Shown one piece after another: positions 12,801 through 27,800 of a stretch of 64,000 nt of DNA. Both the position numbers and the translations under genes were made by a program. Source of the stretch: Melitaea cinxia (Eukaryota; Arthropoda; Insecta; Lepidoptera; Nymphalidae). The notes below the pieces were generated by a model. The model had not been told where the DNA came from. It searched no databases and was given only the letters and a program-made list of their open reading frames with translations. Position 1 is the first letter of the stretch; every line of letters begins with the position of its first letter. The stretch lies in assembly GCF_905220565.1 (NCBI RefSeq), contig NC_059422.1:4372001-4436000 (forward strand), given 5' to 3'.

Positions 12801-15800
12801 AACACCATCCGACCCTTGTGCCGTCCTTTTGGCCATGAGACGATTCAGGGCCGTTTTCATCTCCCCCTCCGAAATAAGAGGACGGACGGACGAGTCGGTC
12901 TCACTTAAAGAGGACGATGATATCATTGGCGGGGGAACGTGGCCTGGTGATGACACTCATTCGTGCTTGAAGTACCCTAGCCTCGGGACTTGGCATTGAA
13001 ATTACCGAGTACGATCACAGGTTTCAGTGACTGCCGACGTACCGCAACTCTGACAGTGTCAAGAAACGTCCTAATCGCTCTTAGTTAAAGGTGATTTGGA
13101 GTTGGAACGGCAGCTGTTCACTTTTAAATCTCCTCATATAACATTTTATCATTGTATTATTATCTATAAATATCTCAATTTATCATTAGAAAAGTAGTAA
13201 TATCTTTATAATTTTTCCTTATTGGAGGTGCTGTTTCCGAGATAATCTAATATAGACTACTTCGATCGAGCTGAGAACAAGATAGCTAAACTTCAGATAC
13301 AAATAGAATTGCTTTGAGGATGTCTTTATTAATTACTGTAATAAGTTCGTCTTAATTCAACTGTTAGTAAATGTTTTACTTTTACTACATGGAAAGAGGC
13401 ATATTATGTACAAAAGTGGGATTTTATAGGCTAACTCAACCAAAATTTTTACTGATAATGTGTCTTATTTAAAAAAAAAAACATATATATTGTATTGACT
13501 GATGTAGTTAGTTTACATGCCTTGTCTATTGTAGCTATTTAAAAAAAATTCATTTAAGATTTGATTTTGCGTTTAATGAGTTTGACACACGTGTTCTTTC
13601 CATTGCGCATTCAGTTCTTATCGAGATACATGAATTGTATCAAAATTGAGTTTGAAGTGAAACGTTTTCATAGAGGTAGAGCAGGACACATCTTGCTCAA
13701 AATTTGGAGCAGCCCAACTCGGAAAGTGCCTCAACCTTACGAAAGATCACAGTTAAAAAATACTGTTCTTAAACAGTGTTAAGTATGTTCCTGTAAGAAA
13801 GTTAGTCAGAGCTCCTGGGGAGGGTAGAGACTAGGATCAGCAACGAGCTTGCAATGCTCCTGATGTTGAGTTATCCACAGGCTAAGATATCCACTCACCA
13901 TCAGGAGGATCGTACACTTTTTTGCTGTCCTGATAATATACAAAGAAAAATGAAATATTTCTAGACCATTTCTTTTCGGCTAAAATGTTAATATGTTTAC
14001 ACGCACATCACCACATTCAACATCACCGCACATTCATACATGAACAATTTTGGTTACTACTGGATAATTAATTGCATATGTAATTAATCAATGCCTATTG
14101 TTTTAATAATTATAAAAATTCTTTGCGTACACGAATACCACATACTTAAAACACAATAATTTTTATCTGCATATCTATTCATTTACACTGACCTTGAGTT
14201 TGGTCCAATTATGGCGTATACACCTATTCGGGTCACCATTGCGTTTCATGGGAGATGTATGTTTATGTAAATTATTATTTTTATTGTTCAGGGTCGGATT
14301 CACTGATAACTATTACTCTTTACTATTATTATTTATTATTATTGTGGAGTGTTTAATTTAGATATTATTATATTTTTTCATTAAGTCGGTGTTTTGTTCT
14401 TTCATTGCCATAAAAAGTGGAATTGAAATAAAAGAAACATAACTTTGTTAAAATGTTACAGTGTAGCGACTTCTGATGGTCATTAATAAATAAATAAATA
14501 AACTCACGAACAAAAACTTAAGTTCTATTCAGTTTGTTTTGGGCAATAAGTGTTTTAAGGATAAATATGTCAGTATATTCTGTTATTAACCTATTTTTAT
14601 GACATAAATACAAACATTTCACAAATAAAGCACTCATGTTCAAATTTATAACACTTCAGTCAGAGATAAATTCGAACTTTTTAAACTTAAAAATAAGGTT
14701 TCTTTAAAAATATTAGTTAAAAGAGGCATTTTAATGTCTATGTCAAGTAGTGTCAATAGTAGATTCATCATCATCATCATATCAGCATATTGCAATCCCC
14801 TGCTGGACATAGGCCTCCACAAGTTCGCTCCAAAAATGGTGCAAACTCATGTGTGTTGCCCATAGTCACCACGCTGGGCAGGCGGGTTGGTGACCGTAGG
14901 GCTGGCTTTGTCGCACCGAAGACGCTGCAGACTAGTAGATTAGTCTAGTATAATTATTGATTTTTTAATATGTAAGCTGATTAGTGCGACCTAAACAATT
15001 AATTAACGTTTACACACTATTGAATTAGCTATTATTAATCTAAATTGATTAGTACACATTACACACCGGAAGTCCATTACCTCAACGTATTGTTTTAACT
15101 ACAGACACATTCACATAATTTTCTTATTAATTATTACTTATTATCAATTATCAAATCATGTAATAAAAATACAATAAGTAATTATAAATTCAAAACGTTC
15201 CCATCGTATCTTCCGCTTGATTCCGTCCCTGTGCTAATGCAAGGTGATCGTACAATGCAGATGGTTTGTGCTGATTAAACCGAGGCCGATATGAATTGAA
15301 GGGTTTATCTGGCAGTTATAGATATATTTACATGTACTCTCTTGTTTGATGATTAAACACTTGTTATGTTTTGTTTTAGTAAATAAAAACTACAGTTTTG
15401 ACTAGTTATTGGGAGCAGTTTTACCTACGTAACTTACAATATCTAAAAACAATTCAATATAAAATTTATCCCATGTTTTATTGTAGATCTCAGAGAGAAA
15501 TATTCTGTTCATTTTTTTTATATTTTTAAATTTATAGTCTTAGTAATAGATAGAACTACCATGACGAAAAAAATTACATAACATAAATAATATGTAAAAA
15601 AAATCACACAAAATGGCACACTTAAATTTATCATTTATAAGGAAGCAAAAGGCATACTTCGTTTACACAGATTAAAAATAATAAAGAAATTGACAACAAC
15701 TAAAACTCTGGCTAGTTACGAAAGCGTTTCATGTCTTCTAACTTAGTGGACTTTAAAAATTCTATGTGACATTGGCGAAATCATCAGTGCTCATTTTGCA

Positions 15801-18800
15801 CTAAAGGAAGCCATTAACCCTGAAGAAGAAGAAGAGATTTAAAAAGTTTCTTTTTATAAAGTTAGTTTAGCTGCTACATTAACGACTTACTTTTTGTGTT
15901 ATTCTCCAATTGTATTATGTCATGAAAACTTTGTAAGTTGCTATAACGGCTTTTAAAAATGTATATAGTTAAATCCCCTTATGGACCTAAATAAAAAGAG
16001 ACTAATGATTATTGTCAATTTAATGAATAGATCTATCTCAAGTATATTTTGAATAATTTTCTGCCCTCATAAAAGAAAATTGATAAAGTAGCGGTTGGCG
16101 GTTTCGTAACCAACACCCAAAAATTATAAAAAATATTAATTCCTTTTCTATCCTAAGCTGCACTGCAATTACTTTTTTAAGTTTTAAATAATATATCCCT
16201 TAAGATGTTACAGCGTTGACGCCGCGTTGGCCCAATGGTCACAGCCATAGATTGTACCTGTTGCGCTGGCGGTTGCGGGTTCGATCCCCGCACATGACAA
16301 ACATATGTATTGGCTATACATGTGTTTGCCGTGGTCTGGGTGTTTGTGCAGTCCTTGTGGATCTCCCCACCGTGCCTCGGAGAGCACGTTAAGCCGTCTG
16401 TCCTGGTTGTTATCATGTACATCTGATAGCGATGGTTACTCATAGTAGGGAATATATCCGCCAACCCGCATTGGGGCAGCGTGATGGATTAAGCTCTGAT
16501 CCTTCTCCTACGTGGGGAAAGAGGCCTATGCCCAGTAGTGAGATATTACAGGCTGAAGCGAGGCGAAGCGAATATGTTACAGACTAAATCAATAAAATAA
16601 AAAAAAACAATTATGTTACGACATAATGTTGTAAAATAAGCAAATGTCAAAAGCCACGAATAATTAATTTATATCAATAATTAGATTTTATTACTTTTCC
16701 CGGATGAATAAAGTACATAAAACGTTGTACCTTTTATGCGCAATACTTTATTGAAATAAAAAACATATTCTACAATATTCAAAACAGGAACTAGAATCTA
16801 ACAATACTGTGAAATATGCGTGAGAAGATTTCTCATTGTGAAAGATCATGTTCTGACAGTTCGTTTGACACGCCTAGTTAAATTATAATGTTGTCCAAAG
16901 TAGGTAGCACGGATATTGAGCGCTCAGCGACAAAGCTTATTGGGTTAAGTCACAGTAGGATATATACTACTCAAAATCTGGAGCAGTCCGTCTGAGGAAG
17001 TACCTCACCCCTCACACCTTCAATTTTACTGAAGATCAGAGCCAAGTGATATTGCCCTCAAGTAGTCTCATGTTCCTGTGTTGAGCAATATGTCAGAATT
17101 TTTGAGGAGTGGTCGGTGGTCGGGAGGTAGGGTCGGCAACGCACTTGCGATACTTCTGGTGTTGCTAGCGTCTATAAACTACGGTAACCTCTTACCATCG
17201 GACAGACCTTGCGCTTGTTTGCCGATCTAATTAAAAAAAAGAGTGATGATTGCTTTGCGCATCTTACACAGATTACAAACAGAAAATAGTTTTGCATCGT
17301 ACAAAAATAAAAATAAATAAATAATTAAAGTATTTAGTAGTATTAATAAGTACATTAACTAAATCTTTATCAATAAATTGTTAAAGTAAAGTTGAGAGTC
17401 AACGTTCATTATCCGTGCTGATAACTATAATCTAGTATTTTATTACTTTTTTGCCCAGAGAATTGGCATAGCGATTCAACGGGGAAATGTTGCCAGCATT
17501 CTTGGCACAATTCCACGCGGATATGATTTATACCAAAACTATCTGTAAATATTTAGTTCTTAAGTTGTGAATTGTAAATATGTATAATATTTTGTATAAA
17601 TAACATTATGATATATCTAGTATTAAAAACTATCAACTGTGTGTCGTGTTGGACGTACTCATTTATGTATTACGAAGAAATATAGATTTTGAAGAGTGTT
17701 GGTTATTCTTACGACGGCTTTAAAAATGTCTGTAAAAGGCAACCAATAACCAGACTTAATACTAGAATATCAGTGATTTTTCTAGTTATCCACAAAGTCA
17801 TGTTTGGTCCATCAATGATTCGAATATTTTAGCCAGATGTTTTATATCTATACCGAATAGTTTTATCATTTTATGTAAGGTAGCTCATTTATCAAGTTAA
17901 TGTTTTAGACTAAATTTTAGAATTAAAAGCCTAAAATATAAAAAGGGGGAGAACAGGGAGAACTAATTATTATTTTGTTTACATATTGAAACTTGTAACC
18001 TTAAAGTGAGATTGTGTACTACTCAGATTACAATAGATAAGTATAATACTTTTCAGGGTTAGAACTTTTGTAATTCAGAATCACAGACTACATTAAATCA
18101 TATTCCTTCTCGAGTTAGTTTAACAGTAGCCATTGCTGTCACACGACAAACTATAACTTTAGCAAATAACTCGAAGTCCTACTATAATTATAACTTAACA
18201 TACCTATAGTTAAAACTCTCACAATGGAACCGTCCCTCTGTGGCACATTCTCGCCTGCAATCTTCTAGTCTCTCGCAGTCCACGACTCTCCGTACGTGAC
18301 TGCGGAGAGCTCTCCTACCGGCTAGCACCCGTCGGAAGCAGGCTGTAATAAAAAAAAAATATTTATTTAATAACAAATATTTTATCTAAGATGAAGGGAT
18401 TTTTTGAGTATTTAGCAGATAGCCTTCTGCACATTGGTGCAGTTGTGAGTATGATTCCCATCCCGAGTCTAGACGTAATATGTATATTTATAATCAAAAA
18501 TATCTAATTAATCATTGAACTACATAGATGAAATTAAATTAAAACTAAACTACGGGTTATGGAATTTGGCAAGCAAAAAAAGAATAATAAACATAACAAA
18601 AAAAAATATAATAAATAAAATTTACTAAAATTATACACCTTTAATAAAACAAAACAATACGTTAAATTTGTACAATATTACATAAAAGACAATGATAATA
18701 ATAATAATAAATACTCTTTATTGTACACCGCAAAGAAACATTACAAAAAAAGTGATGCAAAGAAAGATGTACAAAGGCGGTCTTATCGCTAAGAGCGATT

Positions 18801-21800
18801 TCTTTCAGACAACCTTTGGGCATAGGACATAGCGTAAGAAAAGAGAAGCGAAGAAAGATGTGTTGGTTTAGAGGCTGTAATGCAGGAGATATTTCATTAA
18901 TACAACGATTTCAAAATCTTAAAATAATAACAGTACAGTTTTTTTGAAATTATTCGGTTAACTTAAAGAAATAATTGTTTTGATAAAGGTTTGATCTATT
19001 TGCTGGAATATATATTGTTAAAATCTGATAAACGTACTACTATAACTTATACTTAAAAACTATTAATAATAACGAGGGTAAAGCCTCGTATATCGTCGAG
19101 AAAAATAAAAATTACAGTTTTAGAGGCTACTAATCAGATAAGTACTTTTTTGTTTAATAATCTTCTTTATATTATACACGTAAACGATATTTAAAAGTGT
19201 TTCATAATAACTAATCAATAAAAAGATAATTAAAAATTTCATTAAAATATCGAAATATTTTTGGGTTGTCTGGAAGAATGGCTAAATTGTCATAAGTCTG
19301 CCCATTCTATTTCGCAGTATTTAATTATCTTAAAATATGTTTAATGTGTAACGTGTCGTGTGGTGTGGTGTACAATAAAATATAAATTAATCAGGCATAC
19401 TTGAAGACTAAGTAGCAATTATTTTATTATATATACATATATAATGAAACGCGTTGGCGCAACGGTCACAGCACTGGTTTGTGGCTGTTGCTGGTTCGAT
19501 CCCCGCACATGACAAACATTTGTATTGGCCACGCAGATGTTTGCCGTGGTCTGGGTGCTTATGCTGTACTTGTGAGTCACCCCACCGTGCCTCGGAGAGC
19601 AAGTTAAGCCGTCGGTCCCGGTTGTTATCATGTACACCTGATAGCGATTGTTACCCATAGTAGGGAATATATCCGCCAACATATACTTCAAATATAGCGC
19701 GTTCAAATTGTAACAAATAAACATATTTACTATCTTTTTGTTGTAAGAAATAATAATACGAAAAGGAAAGAAGAAGAAAAGCTTAGTTTAAGTTAAACCT
19801 TGTCATAAAATATAAAGTTACTTGATAATATCAAATAATAAATATATAATGTACTAACAATTATTAAATTAAGCTGACTTTGACCACCACTCTAATGTAG
19901 TGGTGGGTGTACCATGTACGTGACTAAGCACCGATGGTTTGCGGATTCAATTCCTGTTCACTACGAATATTTGTATTTGTACAAATATTATAACACAAAT
20001 ATTATGACACAACACCGTCTCCTCTGCCCCTAGGTGGCCTGGAAGAGATCGCTTTTCAGCGATAAGGCCGGCCTTTGTACCTTATGATACTCTAAAATCA
20101 ATCTGATATGTATTATTTCTGTTTTGGTGTACAATAAAGTGTATTGTTATATTATGTCATTACATTCCGGTTTGGATGTATGTCCTTGTATGTTTCCCCA
20201 CCGTGCCTCAGACAGCCTGGTAGCGATCGTTACTGATAGTAGAGAATATATCCGCCAACCCACAGTAAAGCAGCGTGGTGGATTAGGCTCCGATCCTTAT
20301 GCTGGAGGAAGTTGCCTATGCCTGGCTTGGGATGTTACAGGCTGAATCAGTTGCATATTTTAAGATTCAGCGCCCTGGGCCAATAAAATTTGCCGCTCTC
20401 GAATTTTTCTCATATTAGGCTGACTTTTATTTAAGCCGCCCATTTCATGAATTCATCTGATTTTTTTTTTCTTTATATTTTTTACATCCTTATTACGTAT
20501 ACTCGAATTGCGCCACCCCTTGTGTTTAGCTTGTGCCGCTCTTCACAGAATGTCGCCCTGGACCATAGCCCTTTTGACTTTCATGAATTCATCTGATTTT
20601 TTTTCTTTGTATTTTTTACATCCTTATTACGTATGCTCGAATTGCGCCACCCCTTGTGTTTAGCTTGTGCCGCTCTTCACAGAATGCCGCCCTGGGCCAT
20701 AGCCCTTTTGACTTTCATGAATTCATCTGATTTTTTTTTCTTTGTATTTTTTACATCCTTATTACGTATGCTCTAATTGCGCCACCCCTTGTGTTTAGCT
20801 TGTGCCGCTCTTCACAGAATGCCGCCCTGGGCCATAGCCCTTTTGACTTTCATGAATTCATCTGATTTTTTTTCTTTGTATTTTTTACATCCTTATTACG
20901 TATGCTCTAATTGCGCCACCCCTTGTGTTTAGCTTGTGCCGCTCTTCACAGAATGCCGCCCTGGGCCATAGCCCTTTTGACTTTCATGAATTCATCTGAT
21001 TTTTTTTCTTTGTATTTTTTACATCCTTATTACGTATGCTCTAATTGCGCCACCCCTTGTGTTTAGCTTGTGCCGCTCTTCATAGAATGCCGCCCTGGGC
21101 CATAGCCCTTTTAACTCTGGGGTAAATTCGCCCATGGGCTGAATCGTGACAAGCCAGCTTTAAATCGGATGTTTATCTATCTACCTTGAATTCGATAATT
21201 AAAAATGTAGTTAGAACTTTTTCTCGAATTGTATGCTAGTGACTCATATTAAATTCTAAGTAGCTGATGATTTAATATAAACACACAAAGGAACATTGAA
21301 TTCGTAATCGTATAAAAATAATGACTTAAATTTATAAAGACACAAAAACAAGCCACTGCGTCAGATAGTTTTACTAGCTTTTAATGTGTCTGTGACTACA
21401 AAAACTCCTCGAATAAAATAACCTTATATTTATGAACATAATTAATTAATATGGACATATTTGCAGATAACCTAGCTATATTTAAGAAGAAACTGTTAAA
21501 ATCATTTGATTCCTCAATTCAAAAGCTATGTAGCACTAATATTAATCCTACTAATATTATAAACGCGAAAGTTTGTATGTATGGATGTATGGATGTTTGT
21601 TACTATCTTTCACGCAAAAACTACCGAATGAATTTTAATGAAAGTTTACAATAACATAGCTTATACATTAGAATAACACATAGGCTATAATTTTTAAAGA
21701 CAGTGTGTGAATTGTTCAAAATATAACGATGATTGTCAAGATAGTCGGAAAAAATCTGTCATCTGCGAGCTATTTTGGCGTACGCTGCATAAACTGTAGA

Positions 21801-24800
21801 ATTTACACGTATATAATGTACAAGAGAAATGTTTATCTTAATTAGTCCTAAAAACAAGTCCGCGGCAGCATATATCTTTTATGAGTAAGCCATTGTGTAC
21901 TTGTACTGTGTAGCTACGGTACTAAAGAATATAGCCACCCCCTCTCTTCCCGTGGGTGTCGTAAGACGCGACTAAGGGATAACACAGTTCCGCTACCACC
22001 TTGGAACTTAAAAAGCCGACCGGTGGCGGGATAACCATCTAATTGTTGGCTTTGAAATACACAGGCCGAAGACGGGCAGCAGCGTCTTCGGTTCGACTAA
22101 GCCAGTACTGCGGTCACCAACCCGCCTACCCAGCGTGGTGACTATGGGCAAAACACATGAGTTCACGTTATTTTTGGCGTAAACTTGTGGAGTCCTATGT
22201 CCAGCAGTGGACTGTATAGGCTGTAATGATGATGATGAGTAAGCCATTAACGCAAAAACAGTGAACCATAAATATAAATCCAATAAAAATTGAATATATA
22301 TTTCTAATGCACATTTGGTAGTAAAAATTGATTTTTATGTCGCAGAACCAATTTTGATGAATTTTGGTATAAGGATAGATATTGAGAAGATAATAAGCTA
22401 CTCTAAGTACTTACTAATCCTGCGCAGACGAAGTCGCGGGTACCAGCTAGTTTATAATAATAATAGTAATAGGGCACTTAAGAGCCCATGAATGTTAAAA
22501 AAATAATAATAATAGTAATAGGTATTTAGTTCTATATTTTGTATATTTTTTTTTTGTTTACGTACTGGATGTTCATAATTTACAGCAGACGACTTAATTG
22601 TCTACAGCGCATGCTGTTACTACCTTTAAGAGGAATTCTATGCATATTTAATACCTAAGCATAAAACTAATTGTATTTTTTAAACTTATTAAATAAATAA
22701 ATTAAATAAATTAATTAAATAAAATTAATTAAATAAATAAATATTATAAATTACAAGCGTTTTGAGATAGAACGTGGAAACATATGTTTTTGATTTGTTG
22801 ATCAATATTTACGTTTTTTTGAACACTACTAAGATGGTAAACTATATAGAATACGGCCCACGTGATGGTAAGGGCTTACCATAGCTTAAAAATGCTTGTA
22901 CTACCAGAAGCATCGCAAGCTCATTGCCGATCGTCTACCAACACCTAACGCTGCTTATTAGTGGATGGAAAAAAAAAGTAATATATTCATATCGATACTT
23001 GGTACTATTATTAAATAAACATTTTTTCGATTATCTCTAGCAATTTTGTGGCACAGATATAATATAGTCAAAGTCATAAACTATTAAGCTGTAGTAAAAA
23101 AAAACTCTAAAATGTATATATTGATATAATGTTTATAAATCTATAGTTCTTGTAATTTTTTTAAGTGTGTATTAAATACATTAAACCAATATATAAGTAT
23201 ATGACACACACAAGCATATACACTCTTTTGTTTATTATTATAGAAATATAGTCTTTGACAACAGAACCTTAATAATGTTCAAACTTAAAATTTAAATTAG
23301 TTATGGTCAAATTTCGACCACTTGGCGAGTATAAGATAATTGCGGGTGTAATTAAACTTAAGTCGCTTGGCAACACTACAATATTTACAAAGATATTATT
23401 GAAAACTTTGCCAAAAATATGGAAATAGATTTCATTTGTACCCAACAATCTACGAGAATGGAACCTTAAAATATTACGTCGCTAAAATAAACTAACTCAT
23501 TTTTCAATTCTTATTTTTATAATTAGAAAGTTACATTACGATACCTTGCAAAAGAAAAGGGCTTTAAATATAAATAAAACGTTCATTTACTGGAAGAAAA
23601 CCTCGTCTCCCTATAGTTATAATATAGAAAATTTATTTGCAACGATACTCAATTGTAGGTTGGCGGAATAATTTAATTCCATATCTATTGATCACTATCA
23701 GATATCTTTGATAACAACTAGGAAAGTCGGCTTGTACCCCTTGTAACTTTTAACTTTTGCTGAGTTTTTTTTTTTTTAATATTTTTTTTTTTTTACGTTC
23801 GTTAAGCGTGTGATTTTTGTTGTGGTGAAATAAATATTTTACGTAAATATTATAGGATAATAAGGAATCTAGTAAAAGATTAATAAATTTCAAAAAGTAC
23901 GTACTCGGCGCATTTTCCACAAGTATAATTCTCGAGCCGATCACCACAGATACATAAAAACATAAAATCACAACACAATTCTTCATTTTTACACAACACT
24001 GGCATTATCCGGTAAACTATTAAATTTCGAATTATAAAACTTGAGAACAATGTTTGAATTTATTTACACGAACACAACTTAATTTTTCAGTCCTAAAAAC
24101 GCGTAAAACAAACATATTTAAGCTGAAAAAACTGCTTCCCGCGCATTTATCTGTCAAATGTCAAATTATTATTTTTTAATTTTTATTAAAATATGGCCAC
24201 TGAATGTGGGTCAGAGGTTACGGCGCGTAACAAGTCGACTGAACAGTGGCATTGTCGGACATAGGCTTATATGCAAGTGCCATATACCTGACAGAATGCT
24301 ATGGATATGCTTGTTAAATAAACATTTATCGTTAACGTGCCCATCTAGTCATCTGTTCTTTAAGTAAGCAACTTAATGCTTGTGTCATAAGTACTGGCTG
24401 ACTGATATAGCTTCGTATTTTTGTGGATAAATAATACATATATAGATAGATAAATATATATATATTATAACCAGACTCGGAGAGAAAACTGAACCCACAA
24501 CCCTAGAGCAGAAAACAGGGTCATAACAAACTGCGCCAACGGCCTAGTCTTTATGTTATTAGTTTGATTGTACTTCTATTATGAAAATATCAAAAATACT
24601 AAAGGTTTCTAATCTATGTTTATATTTTTAATATTTATTTGTGACTAACTTCGAACTTCTAGCATTGGTAGTGTATAAAATAAAATAAGAAAAAAAAACA
24701 CATAAAAATTGCCTAAGATTTTTTTCGCACAGTAACTGGTTCATATTTTATTTAACCTTTATAAATAACGTAACTCATAACATACTCCGAGTGATTATAT

Positions 24801-27800
24801 TTAGATGTTTTTGAACGATATTTTTAAACCTTGAAGTAAAGTAGATTAATATTGTTTAAAAAACGTCACAATGTGACCAACATTTTAAGCATGATCTTGG
24901 AAGCTAGAAAACTTTTGCAGATTCTTGGTATTGTATTCCAATGACTTTCCCATGGACTGGTCTAAAAAATATTAATGCTTATCTTGATACACAAGAAAAC
25001 TGAAACCGAGGATATAAATTAATTATTAGATGACGTAGACCCACGACACAAGTTTGTTTACACTACTAGGAGTAATTAAATGTCAACATTTATTTTTATT
25101 TTATTGTTATTACCCATAAGAGAAAATAACATCAAAAATCTGTCTATGAAATAGATTTAACCTTGATGTATAAAAAATTAGACCAACTGCCAATTTTATT
25201 AAACGTTTAATTGCCTTAATTAACTATAATATAATAAAAAATAAAAAAATATTATAACAATATATGACTCTTGAATTACGTTTGAGACACATTCCAAACA
25301 CTATTTTCCTATGAGAAAAACTGGAACTTTAAATATACACTATCTCAAAATAATACTTAGAAGACTTTTATTACTAAATTAAAATTCCAATAATAATATA
25401 AATAAATCATTTCATTAATAAAAATATCGTATCCACGTTTTTCTCACGTCCGTGATTAAATCTGATAAAACCGCCCGTGCCATTGTCTCAAAAAGAGAAT
25501 TTATAAAGCAAAAACCTAATATATCCTACCATTGTAGTACGCAGGCACTGACTGGTTGAAAAATTAGACTATAATATGTGTAATATATTAACTTTTTTTT
25601 TGATAAGCCAAGTGCCAAATTTGAAGTAAATCCATGCAGTACTTTTTTTTGAGTTTATCCGGACATATACATACAAACAAAAACACAAACAGACAAAAAT
25701 TCTAAAAACTATATTTTTGGCTTCGGTATCGATTGTAGATCACACTCCAAGTATTCTTTTAAAAAAATATTCAATGTACAGTTTTGACTTTCCAACCATT
25801 TTATTATATGTATAGATATCTTTTGACAGGTTACGTTAACGCTACACTTCATTTAAATATACCCATTGGCTTACTTGATTATAATAAAAAGACAGGATTT
25901 CGATTAAAATTTAAAAGTTGAATTGACAGGTTAACAAAAATCTTGGAACTAAGTGACTTATTATGGCCTACTAAGGTGCCTTACTTCGTCAATGATAAAA
26001 TATGTATTTATCTCAACCGAAAAAACCAATAAAATACCTATTACCGATTCTCCAAAAGATTACAGTGTAATCCTCCACAGCTATCCACAACGGGTTGCCA
26101 TGTAAAATTTCCGAAATACAATCACGAGATAATCAAGGACCGACCCGAACCATAAACAATTTCGAAGTGAAACCTCTTTAGATTCATTGTGAAACTCGAT
26201 GAAACGAAAATGTGTCACAATAAAGAAACAACCATGTATGTGTATGTATAAGAGAGAATGAGATAGAATACATTACTGCTCAAAACGCATAAGCGACGCG
26301 TTTTGCATGTCACCAATTATAATGCTATAAAGTTCAATGAGATATTACGTTAATTTAAACTGTTTTTGAAGTGAAAAAAAATCTTCCGTGGGCTACTTTT
26401 CACTCACACACTTTTTTGTATAAAAAAATCGCATACCTACTTAGACCGGAAGTCAAATCAATCCGACCGTTGTCGTTAATGAATATTTCGTGGTATAACA
26501 GAACATTTTGGATGAAAACAAATGAATGACACAAATTATTGCATACTGTTTTTGCGTGATGAGTCTACGCTGTCGACATGTCGACCTGTCAACATACTCT
26601 TAAGATTGCCGTTTAGCTTACTCAGTTGGTTAAAACAAAGTTTGATAAAAAAGATTGGCCCTACGTATGATATCTTTAGATTTTGTTTAAAAAAGTAATA
26701 ATTAAAAAAAAACAAAAAACCCGTACCGTACCGTACCGTACTACCGTATTAATATATTTTAAATGTACACCACAAAATGTTTGATATTGTTTCTATTTAT
26801 TTCGCTGACTTTGTGTGCATATTTAATTTTTATCTTGTTCCTGCTTTTTCAGTTGATTTTCTATTAGTTGTTCTTCACGCAGGCGGGTTTTTGTTTTTTT
26901 TTAATTATTACTTTATTTATGTCTTTTTAGTCAGACAAATTACGTAATCGGTTCAATTCATTAAAACAGTTTACATCATGTGGTTGATTAAGTAATTTTT
27001 TAGGGTCAAGAGAACTGATAGCCAGCCCGGAGAAAGATCTCACTCTGCTTAAAGCAACGTAAGCCTGACCTTTGGCAAATAGGTGACTGCTTAAGTCAAC
27101 AACTATTAGTTTTAATATAATGAAATTATTATTAAAATTATTTATTTGTATTTGGTATTATGTATTTGTTATTGATTTTATTATGGTAATTGTAAATTGG
27201 TGTGACATTAATTAATTTTTATTTGTAATTTTAATTGTATATTTTTTTTAACCAATGTATTTTATTAGAAAGGCTACACCCCGAAGTTGATCGTCGCCTA
27301 GGAGGCGCGTTTGGCATGGCAAAGGCGTGGGAAAGAGCAAAGTCCACATTTTTTAAACTTTAATATTGTATTTCTTTATTAGTATTACGGCAATAATAAT
27401 CATGATATACCTTTTTAAAATTCTTGTATTGTGCCCTTCAATTTGATACCCATATTGTAGTATTCGAGAAAAAATTTTTTTTTTCATTAACTACAATGGC
27501 TTCGCGCAGCCGCTATGTTTGATTTTTTTTAATGTCACCTATCTAGGAACACTTGGGCAGCTAAGACGAACCTAACGATACCTCAATTATGTAAATCCGT
27601 TCAGTGGTTCTGGAAATATGAGGTAGTAAAGGATATTACATACAAACATACATACATACCATACATACAAGATACGCGCGAAAAACATAACCCTTCCTTG
27701 GCAGTCGGGTAAAAAATTGTACCTTTCGCCTGATTGTAAGCAGTTACTGTGGTCTTGACGCTTATAACATCTAGACAAAGGTAGGACGAGGGTAAGGTCA

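Larger units (their letters stand above)
11908..18203. other. 6.3-kb intron between exons 4 and 5
   Basis: Holds the R1-clade pseudogene (12112-13090) and the repeats listed at 13675, 14766, 16218 and 16945. The stretches 14930-16200 and 17240-18200 are AT-rich with no recognised element. Confidence 0.7.
18343..23904. other. 5.6-kb intron upstream of exon 4
   Basis: A partial type-3 SINE lies at 18418-18485, and other repeats are listed separately. A decayed poly(A)-family piece is at 22860-22975. Positions 22980-23740 are AT-rich with no recognised feature; long T tracts lie at 23765-23795. Confidence 0.7.

Noticed and set aside
16218..16300. tRNA-like sequences with A and B boxes (also near 19449, 60486, 49200, 42660)
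   Set aside because: Each is the head of a longer repeated unit with the same body; acceptor and anticodon stems do not form a convincing tRNA. Called SINEs.
20443..21115. CRISPR-like regular repeat
   Set aside because: Units of about 134 bp are contiguous with no unique spacers, and the genome is eukaryotic.
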